From the NCBI RefSeq assembly GCF_011761495.1, contig NZ_JAASRU010000004.1, positions 62,001-126,000 of the forward strand: 64,000 nt of DNA. The letters are read 5' to 3'. The DNA comes from Alkalibacillus almallahensis (lineage in GTDB: Bacteria > Bacillota > Bacilli > Bacillales > Alkalibacillaceae). The notes beneath the pieces are model-generated. The model had not been told where the DNA came from. It saw only the letters and a list, made by a program, of their open reading frames with translations, and ran no database searches. Every line of letters begins with the position of its first letter. Position 1 is the stretch's first letter. The translations under genes and the position numbers were made by a program. Positions 57,813 to 64,000 of this stretch are shown here, one piece after another.

Positions 57813-59261
57813 TTAGTTTGCATTCGAGCGTGCAACACTAGGATAATCTTGTCGCTTTTCTTGATAAACTTGCCAAGCGAACCAACTGATCACAGCTAGC
57901 CATATAATCGAACCGAGAATCATTGATAATCCGTAGTCTAATCCAAATCCTTCTGGCGCATAAAAGATATACGTCGCGACCACACCCGTCATAAATGTTG
58001 CCGGCACACTGCAGATCCAATGAAACTTAGCTTGTTTTAACAAATACATGGCTCCTGTCCACAACATCACTGTGGCGACGAGCTGATTCGTCCAACCGAC
58101 ATAACGCCATAAAAATGAATAGTCTATTTGAGATAATAGAAAAGCCAGAAGAGCCACTGGAATAATTAAAAACAACTTTGCCTTGCGCCCATTAAATGAC
58201 TTTTTCGTTGTTTGACGCAGGACATCCCCTAACATCATTCGCGACGATCGGAGTGCTGTGTCTCCTGTTGTAATCGGCAAAATAATCACACCTAAAATCG
58301 CTAATAGACCACCTAAAGACCCGAGCGTCGTCTGGCTAATTTCGTTGACTACACCTGCAGCACCACCAGCAGTGATTGCTTCTTGTAAACCGCCTGTATT
58401 GCCGAAGAACGTCATACCAGCTGCAGCCCAAACGAGCGCAATCACACCTTCACCAATCATCGCACCGTAAAACACTTTACGACCTTCTGATTCTTTTTTG
58501 ATCGTTCGAGCGAGAATCGGGCTTTGAGTACTATGAAAGCCTGAAATTGCACCACACGAAATCGTCACCATCATGAGTGGCCATACTGGTAATTCACCAG
58601 GATGCATACTCGCAAAAGTTAAATTTGGAATCGGATGTTCGAATAAAAACAACATGCCGAATCCAATCGCTAAAGCCATAAATATTAATATGCCACCGAA
58701 AACTGGGTACACCTTTCCGATAATTTTATTAATCGGTAGCACCGCTGCGACTAATAAATAAACAAAGACGAGGATGATCGCAACAGTGAAGGTCAAAGGC
58801 GTTAATTGAGCAATCAACTCTGCTGGCCCCGCCGTAAACGCTGCGGCCACCAACACCATTAAGGCAATTGAAACGATGTTAATCGATGATTGTGCATATT
58901 TTCCTAAGTACTTCCCGACCAGCGCCGGATATTGCTCGCCATTATGTCTTAAGGACATCATGCCAGCGAAATAATCGTGCACAGCCCCCGCAAATATCGA
59001 TCCTAATACGATCCACACAAAAGCAATTGGTCCGTATAAGGCACCGATAATGGCACCGAAAATCGGACCAAGCCCAGCGATGTTCAATAACTGGATTAAA
59101 CTACCTTTCCACCAACTCATTGGACTATAATCAAAACCATCATGCTTCGCGTAAGCAGGCGTTTCGCGAGAATCGTCTGCCCCAAAAATTCGTTCAACCA
59201 CCTTTCCGTACGTTATGTAACCTACAATCAAAAATAAGATAGATGCAAGAAATGTAAGCAT
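57813..59261 (-). CDS. cstA: Carbon starvation protein CstA
   Basis: 482 residues from ATG 59261 after AAAGGAGG. About 14 helices. N-terminal CstA domain: YGKVVERIFG, TPAYAKHDGFDYSP, HFAGM-type DYFAGMMSLRHNG, and GFHSTQSPILARTI; C-terminal 5TM region. Short form (E. coli CstA is about 700 residues). Family members import pyruvate or peptides under carbon limitation; a cre-like site lies upstream. Cotranscribed with the hydratase gene. Confidence 0.92.
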   Translation of the reverse strand: MLTFLASILFLIVGYITYGKVVERIFGADDSRETPAYAKHDGFDYSPMSWWKGSLIQLLNIAGLGPIFGAIIGALYGPIAFVWIVLGSIFAGAVHDYFAGMMSLRHNGEQYPALVGKYLGKYAQSSINIVSIALMVLVAAAFTAGPAELIAQLTPLTFTVAIILVFVYLLVAAVLPINKIIGKVYPVFGGILIFMALAIGFGMLFLFEHPIPNLTFASMHPGELPVWPLMMVTISCGAISGFHSTQSPILARTIKKESEGRKVFYGAMIGEGVIALVWAAAGMTFFGNTGGLQEAITAGGAAGVVNEISQTTLGSLGGLLAILGVIILPITTGDTALRSSRMMLGDVLRQTTKKSFNGRKAKLFLIIPVALLAFLLSQIDYSFLWRYVGWTNQLVATVMLWTGAMYLLKQAKFHWICSVPATFMTGVVATYIFYAPEGFGLDYGLSMILGSIIWLAVISWFAWQVYQEKRQDYPSVARSNAN

Positions 59262-59408
59262 CACTGGACCTCCTTTCAAATTCTTTAGTTTTAGAAAGCT
59301 TTAAAACATTAATGCTTCATAGCTTTGCGTTAGAAAATTTAATCCGTATTCTACTCCCATCTTCTACGCTTTTCAACCCTTTGTTGACAAGTTTTTATAA
59401 TTTTCAAA

Positions 59409-59422
59409 TAAAAACGCTTACA
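59409..59422. promoter_or_regulatory. Candidate CcpA cre site
   Basis: TGTAAGCGTTTTTA on the minus strand, 12 of 14 bases fitting TGWAARCGYTWNCA-like cre consensus, in the divergent cstA-ilvE gap, 148 bp from cstA and 80 bp from ilvE. CcpA control of cstA and branched-chain genes is known in bacilli; here it is inferred. Confidence 0.4.
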
Positions 59423-59501
59423 TTTATAAAAGGGGTTGAAACCTGCGATCACGTGTATTATGATAACCATTAAAATTTTCTGATTAAAAGGGGATGACAA
59501 C

Positions 59502-60599
59502 ATGGCTGAACAATCACTATCTGTTTTTAAAACCACTTCCTATCAAGAAAAACCTTTCGATCATGAACTTTCATTTGGGCGAACGTTCACAGATCACATG
59601 TTTCTCATGGATTACTCCGAGGAATCAGGCTGGCATAATGCGCGAATCACACCGTATCAACCGCTTCAAATCGACCCAGCTGCAATGGTATTCCACTATG
59701 GCCAATCCGTGTTTGAAGGACTAAAAGCCTACCTTAGCCCTGAAGGCGAACCACTACTCTTCCGCCCTCAGAAAAATCTTCAACGTTTTAATCAATCGAA
59801 CGAGCGACTATGTATCCCTCAAATTGATGAAGATTTTCTTTTGTATGCATTAAAAGAATTAATTCAAATTGAAAAAGATTGGATTCCAACTAGCGAGGGC
59901 ATGTCCCTTTATATTCGTCCGACTGTTATCTCAACCCAGCCATTTCTAGGTGTTGCACCATCAACGAATTATACATTGATGATTATTCTCTCACCTGTCG
60001 GGGCTTATTATAAAGAAGGGATTAACCCTGTCAAAATTGCTGTCGAAGATAATTACGTACGAGCGGTTCGAGGCGGGACTGGTGAAGCGAAAACGGGTGG
60101 TAATTATGCCGCGAGTTTGAAAGCACAAGAAGTCGCAGCTAAAGATGGTTACGCACAAGTGCTATGGCTCGATGGTGTTGAAAAAAGATATATTGAAGAA
60201 GTCGGCAGTATGAACGTCTTTTTCAAAATTGGCGATGAAGTGGTCACCCCTCAGTTAAACGGTAGTATCTTAAACGGTATCACTCGTGATTCAGCCATGG
60301 CCTTACTACGACATTGGGGCTATCATGTGACAGAGCGCGCCATTACAATTGATGAACTTTATACAGAATATGAAAAAGGAAATGTAATTGAAGCCTTTGG
60401 AACAGGAACAGCTGCGGCGATCTCTCCAATTGGACAACTCGATTGGGGGGATAAACAAATGCAGTTCAATAATGGCGAAACTGGTCACCTCGCGAAAAAC
60501 CTATATGATACACTCATGGGAATCCAATACGGAAAAGTTGATGATCCATTTGATTGGGTTATCAATGTGAATAACACTGTTGCAACTAAGGTGTCATAA
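59502..60599 (+). CDS. ilvE: Branched-chain amino acid aminotransferase
   Basis: 365 residues, fold-type IV PLP enzyme, transaminates Leu, Ile and Val. YGQSVFEGLKAY (start of the active-site region), RPTVISTQPFLGV, RAVRGGTGEAKTGGNYA (in part; the Lys in GGTGEAKTGGNY is typical of the family), LWLDGVEKRYIEEVGSMN and the EAFGTGTAAAISPIG phosphate loop. Length as in YwaA/IlvK. Divergent from cstA; AAAAGGGGATGAC upstream. Terminator at 60606. Confidence 0.95.
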   Translation: MAEQSLSVFKTTSYQEKPFDHELSFGRTFTDHMFLMDYSEESGWHNARITPYQPLQIDPAAMVFHYGQSVFEGLKAYLSPEGEPLLFRPQKNLQRFNQSNERLCIPQIDEDFLLYALKELIQIEKDWIPTSEGMSLYIRPTVISTQPFLGVAPSTNYTLMIILSPVGAYYKEGINPVKIAVEDNYVRAVRGGTGEAKTGGNYAASLKAQEVAAKDGYAQVLWLDGVEKRYIEEVGSMNVFFKIGDEVVTPQLNGSILNGITRDSAMALLRHWGYHVTERAITIDELYTEYEKGNVIEAFGTGTAAAISPIGQLDWGDKQMQFNNGETGHLAKNLYDTLMGIQYGKVDDPFDWVINVNNTVATKVS

Positions 60600-60605
60600 A
60601 CATAA

Positions 60606-60645
60606 AAACGACCAGCTTAATGAGCTAAGCTGGTCGTTTTTATTG
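60606..60645 (+). terminator. Terminator after ilvE
   Basis: Stem AAAACGACCAGCTTA / TAAGCTGGTCGTTTTT with a 6-nt loop. Confidence 0.9.
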
Positions 60646-60719
60646 GTTAGGATCCAAGTGCCACTTAAATCAGAAATTAAAACCCTTGCATCAACCTTTT
60701 GAAGCCTGTAATTAAATTT

Positions 60720-61022
60720 TCAATTCCAACCATGTCTGAATAAGTTAATTTTTTCGATCCAATTATCTCGATCGAACACCACTAATTTATATTTATTTCC
60801 ACCTGTTGTTTTAACAAGTAATCCATTAGGTATAACTAGTAACGTATTTCTGGTTACGACTTCTGTGATATCTTTTAGTTCAATAACAGTCTCTCTTGAT
60901 TGGATATTGAATTTATGGGGACGATGAATTAATGCTTCCTTGGTTAAATATAATTTTCCGCCAACAGCTTCTATTCCTTTAAACAGATTAGCACCATCTT
61001 TATGCTCATAAGCTTCTGACAT
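60720..61022 (-). CDS. GRAM-domain protein
   Basis: 100 residues from ATG 61022 after GGAAGATG; a longer in-frame start would include this site. Single GRAM/PH-like domain: GANLFKGIEAVGGKLYLTKEALI (in part: GGKLYLT), ETVIELKDITEV, NTLLVIPNGLLVKTTGGNKYKLVVF (in part). Likely a small cytosolic lipid- or protein-binding module. Monocistronic; function unknown. Confidence 0.75.
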   Translation of the reverse strand: MSEAYEHKDGANLFKGIEAVGGKLYLTKEALIHRPHKFNIQSRETVIELKDITEVVTRNTLLVIPNGLLVKTTGGNKYKLVVFDRDNWIEKINLFRHGWN

Positions 61023-61151
61023 AAGACATCTTCCTTTAAAAGTTAATTTTCTTACCCTATTAAAAAATTTCACAAATTCACATCAATAAGTAATAGGAAC
61101 AATCCAAACAACAACTTCATGTTCTACTAAAGCTCACGTTAGTTAAAGTAT

Positions 61152-61381
61152 GTTTAGTTAATCATTTTGAGAATGTTTTTTAAGTTCTTTAGTATAACAA
61201 GTAAACCCAGTCCTTTACTATATTTAGCATTTAAATCAATGAATCCAGAGTCAGCTTTTATTTCACCTTTTTATTCTGCAACAAATAACACTTCAGCATC
61301 AGTCATATATCTTAAAGCTTCATATGGTCCAATAGCATCTAGCATCGTCATTCCATCATATACATAAATAATTACCTTCAT
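61152..61381 (-). pseudogene. DJ-1/PfpI (ThiJ) family gene remnant
   Basis: Starts with ATG at 61381-61379, preceded by AAAGGAG, and reads MKVIIYVYDGMTMLDAIGPY, then EALRYMTDAEVLFVAE and TAA at codon 37 (61273-61271). Past it the same frame still resembles a DJ-1 N-terminus (KGEIKADSGFIDLNAKYS) and then decays into a tail ending near 61152. The nucleophile-elbow and C-terminal domain are missing. A dead fragment, though the ribosome binding site is still there. Confidence 0.7.
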
Positions 61382-61496
61382 GGTTTACTCCTTTAGTCTA
61401 TGATTCTTATCAATTCAATTTTTTCATCCAGCCGATCTAATTAAAACATCTAAAACAATGTTAACATAGTATTCCAATAATTTATCAGTAAAATAA

Positions 61497-61528
61497 ACAA
61501 GACGATCAATTTCCTGATCGCCTTGTTC
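61497..61528 (-). terminator. Hairpin downstream of the hydrolase gene
   Basis: ACAAGGCGATCA / TGATCGTCTTGTT on the minus strand, about 110 nt after the stop at 61637. No strong T run. Probably ends the hydrolase gene. Confidence 0.55.
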
Positions 61529-61636
61529 AACTAACGCCACCCAAAAGTGTAAGTGTACAACTTAGCATTTTTTAATTGTTGATGATGAATTATAATATCT
61601 TATTAAGATTTTGTGTAGAACAAGACAAGGTTCATC

Positions 61637-63514
61637 TTATACATGAAAAGGTGTAACTTCCCAATAGATGCACAATAACAACCATAGGGCTATTACAAAG
61701 GACCATATATAAACCATAAAGGATACTTTTTTATTTTTCTTTTCAGTTTTATCAGCCTTATTCCATGAATAAATTGTCCAAACTATTAAAAGTACGGGAA
61801 TATAAGGACTAATCAATAATGCTTTGGCTATACTCATCTGACCGAATGTTATCAAATCTAAAGCTTGCGTAATAGCAACTAACGATAGAGGTAAGCTTAT
61901 ACTGATTAAAAATAATTTAAAATTAATTTTTCCCAATGACTGTGATTTATTTTTAATTTTCTTATAAATAAATCCAAACAAGTAATATAAAATATAGAAT
62001 AGTGACCAAATTATAATTAATAAAGCAATGACAGAAGATATCGATTTTTCATTTATTGGGCTAGATTTATAATATTCCATCATTGGATATTCAGAGTTTA
62101 CCATTTTTATTTTTCCATTTTCTGATGAAAATCCCATTGTGTATTGTCCATCTTCACTTTTGAAAACCATATCATCATTCGTTTCGATGAAATGAATTTC
62201 CTGATTACTTAGTCTTAGGTCATCTATTTTAAACTTACCGTTATCATATACATCTACTTCCACATCCAACGCATCGTTAGGGTTAGGGATAAGATTCTGA
62301 ATTTTTGCTGGTCCACTTTCTATAACTCTATTTCTTTCATATTTACCTTCATACTGTTCTAAAATTTCTCTAGATGTTTTCTGTTTTGCTTTATCTATAA
62401 CATCTACTTTGTTATTACCGAATTTTCTTTCTACAAATTCTTCTAAATAATTATTCCTTAGCGTTATAGTTTCAATCCCTAAAACACTATTAAAAGAGAT
62501 AAACAAACCAACACCTTCGTCTTTAAATAGAATCATATCAGAAGTGAATGCATCAATATCTCCTCCATGATGAATGATATTTTGAGAACCAATTTTCTTT
62601 TCGAAGAAACCGTATGTGACCCCTCCTATCATTCCATCCATAGATTTATATTGTGCATTATGCATCATAAAAAAAGAATTGCTATTTAAAGATAAAGCAT
62701 CTTTATTCAAATGTGCATTCATATACTTAGCCATATCTTCAGATGTTGTTGTTAATGCACCAGCCCCAGTAATATGAAAATAGTGGTATGGGAATTCAGT
62801 TTTACCATGATAGCTTTTTGCCAGTTGTTCTTCCTGATGATCTTGAATAAAGGTTGATTCTTGCATATTTAATGGTTCAAAAATATTTTTTTCTATATAT
62901 TTATGTAATGGCATGTTTGAAACATCTTCAACCACTTTCCCTAACAAACCCATACCATAATTACTATACTGGACTTCTGCTCCAGGTTTATTTTTTTGTT
63001 TAGGCATATAATTCTTAATATAATATTCATTTGAAACATCATCTTTGCTATTAGCGAAAAAGCCTGAGAAACTTTCTTCAAATCCTGGCGTATGGGTTAA
63101 TAAGTCATGGATAGTTATTGAATGTTTAGGTTTTTGTGGCATATCTACATCTATGTATTCCCACACACTATCATTTAGATCAAGCATACCTTGTTCAGCT
63201 AGTTGCATAATTGATGTAACAGTAAATGATTTACCTATTGAACCAGCTCTAATCGTTGTATTTGATGGGTCCATTTCAATTTGTTTTTCCAGGTCACTAT
63301 ATCCATAACCTTTTAAAAAAATTAATTCCCCATCTTCCACAACGGAAAGGGTAACTCCTACAAGTTCTTCATTCTCTATTTTTTCTTTAAAGAAATCGTT
63401 CGTGAAATCCTTCCAATGTTCGTTTTCAATTGTTTCTTCTGCTCCTACTTTACCATTAAAAGTTAAAGAGACAATAAAAAAAAGACTAATCATGCATATT
63501 AATGATTTTTTCAT
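61637..63514 (-). CDS. Membrane-anchored beta-lactamase-family serine hydrolase
   Basis: 625 residues. Signal peptide (1-25), then a class C-like hydrolase domain (about 40-385): SIGK catalytic S-x-x-K in RAGSIGKSFTV, YSN in VQYSNYG, and HHGGD in place of K-T-G. A second soluble region (about 400-500) precedes four C-terminal helices (about 515-535, 553-572, 583-600, 607-622). This layout is like PBP4*/FmtA-type and esterase proteins of bacilli; peptidoglycan, D-peptide or ester hydrolysis on the cell surface is likely, not proven. Confidence 0.85.
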   Translation of the reverse strand: MKKSLICMISLFFIVSLTFNGKVGAEETIENEHWKDFTNDFFKEKIENEELVGVTLSVVEDGELIFLKGYGYSDLEKQIEMDPSNTTIRAGSIGKSFTVTSIMQLAEQGMLDLNDSVWEYIDVDMPQKPKHSITIHDLLTHTPGFEESFSGFFANSKDDVSNEYYIKNYMPKQKNKPGAEVQYSNYGMGLLGKVVEDVSNMPLHKYIEKNIFEPLNMQESTFIQDHQEEQLAKSYHGKTEFPYHYFHITGAGALTTTSEDMAKYMNAHLNKDALSLNSNSFFMMHNAQYKSMDGMIGGVTYGFFEKKIGSQNIIHHGGDIDAFTSDMILFKDEGVGLFISFNSVLGIETITLRNNYLEEFVERKFGNNKVDVIDKAKQKTSREILEQYEGKYERNRVIESGPAKIQNLIPNPNDALDVEVDVYDNGKFKIDDLRLSNQEIHFIETNDDMVFKSEDGQYTMGFSSENGKIKMVNSEYPMMEYYKSSPINEKSISSVIALLIIIWSLFYILYYLFGFIYKKIKNKSQSLGKINFKLFLISISLPLSLVAITQALDLITFGQMSIAKALLISPYIPVLLIVWTIYSWNKADKTEKKNKKVSFMVYIWSFVIALWLLLCIYWEVTPFHV

Positions 63515-63540
63515 TTCTTCCTCCTACTCCGAAGTTATTA

Positions 63541-63575
63541 TGATTATCATGAATGATTACCATAAATGATAATCA
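63541..63575. promoter_or_regulatory. Fur-like palindrome upstream of the hydrolase gene
   Basis: Perfect inverted repeat TGATTATCAT (63541-63550) and ATGATAATCA (63566-63575) with an inner GAATGATTACC. The 3' half TGATAATCATT matches most of a Fur 7-1-7 motif. Located 27 bp before the hydrolase start and upstream of the divergent regulator. Could be a Fur-like or other dimer site. Confidence 0.4.
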
Positions 63576-63758
63576 TTGAAGATAATTATAGTTGATGTTT
63601 ATAACTGGGTCAAGAGTAAATAGTCAAAACTATGTCTTAATAATTGAACTAAGTTATAACAATGGGTTATGTTCATTGAAATAGATAGGAGCTTATATTA
63701 TCATTTATTATAATAGGAAGTTAAGAAGGGTAAAAATAGACCATTGCCTATTCTGGAG

Positions 63759-64000
63759 GTGATTAATCTGTCTAAAAATATAATTGATACAATATTTCAT
63801 CCTGTTCGTTTAAAAATAATTAGAACATTAACCATATACGCTGAACTAACGGCCATGCAACTATTCAAGGAAATAAAGGACGTTCCTCAAGCAACTCTAT
63901 ACAGACATATCAATACTCTTTTAGAGAATAAAATACTTTATGTTGAAAGTGAACAAAAAGTTAGAGGAAATATTGAAAGTGTTTATGCATTAAATTTTAA
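63759..64000 (+). CDS. Winged-helix (ArsR-like) transcriptional regulator, partial
   Basis: Runs off the right edge; 80 residues visible. Start unclear: GTG 63759 overlaps GGAGG, and a CTG at 63768 has better spacing. The sequence SKNIIDTIFHPVRLKIIRTL, ELTAMQLFKEI, VPQATLYRHINTLLENKIL and VYALNF is a winged-helix fold with the YRH recognition helix, in the group of ArsR-like regulators of bacilli. Divergent from the serine hydrolase gene, probably controlling it or a gene farther right. Confidence 0.8.
   Translation, partial: MINLSKNIIDTIFHPVRLKIIRTLTIYAELTAMQLFKEIKDVPQATLYRHINTLLENKILYVESEQKVRGNIESVYALNF

Noticed and set aside
61167-61367. 66-codon plus-strand open frame
   Set aside because: It is the reverse strand of the DJ-1 remnant and has no ribosome binding site.

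Overview
The window looks like a chromosomal segment of a low-GC, endospore-forming member of the Bacillaceae (Bacillota). Reasons: strong AGGAGG ribosome binding sites with frequent GTG and TTG starts, a gatCAB amidotransferase operon, the pcrB-pcrA-ligA-camS block, a T-box before a bacillus-type single-chain glycyl-tRNA synthetase, a lysine riboswitch, an M-box, a GlnR/TnrA-like nitrogen control region, and a small sda checkpoint gene that implies sporulation. The order pcrB-pcrA-ligA-camS ... gatCAB ... dagK-rlmCD (all minus strand, about 48.7 to 25.8 kb) matches the Bacillus subtilis yer/yef region from memory, with insertions. There is no rRNA, tRNA, phage, insertion sequence or CRISPR array that I can support.

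Layout. 0-7 kb: the end of guaC, a trans-sulfuration PLP enzyme behind a palindromic operator, a HAAS-type membrane protein, a HAD phosphatase, a lysine-riboswitch dapA, and a membrane GGDEF protein. 7-13 kb: a SWIM/SNF2 helicase, convergent selO, then sda. 13-25 kb: an accessory stretch of small membrane proteins, three SDR dehydrogenases, a TetR regulator with its operator, a LytTR/DUF3021 pair and an orphan DUF3021, a frameshifted DUF2332 gene and a dus gene. 25-32 kb: rlmCD, dagK, a VOC protein and gatCAB. 32-43 kb: pepF, a TraB-like lipoprotein, a Dph6-like ATPase, glnK-amtB, an amino-acid oxidase family flavoprotein, a SLAP-domain protein and P5C dehydrogenase. 42-50 kb: camS, ligA, pcrA, pcrB and T-box glyS. 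50-54 kb: a decayed region with two broken acetyltransferase genes and small membrane proteins. 54-64 kb: M-box mgtE, a tandem crcB pair, a hydratase with cstA, ilvE, a DJ-1 gene remnant and a beta-lactamase-family hydrolase divergent from a winged-helix regulator that runs off the window.

The most unusual structure is intergenic. Five arrays of degenerate repeats with a 21-bp period (27 of 30 intervals are exactly 21 bp, the other three are 20) lie at 10631, 27309, 40575, 54166 and 56894. They use three different conserved core words (TTGTTAAACA; TGANGCAA; TCGCYGAT). Three of them sit between convergent genes and begin 1-2 nt after a stop codon, just before a shared terminator. 21 bp is two turns of B-DNA, so the cores fall on one helix face. 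A second dispersed family is a terminator hairpin present in three related copies (15.2, 50.5 and 53.1 kb). Four genes are broken; the two frameshifts each look like loss of one T in a T run, so sequencing error must be excluded first.
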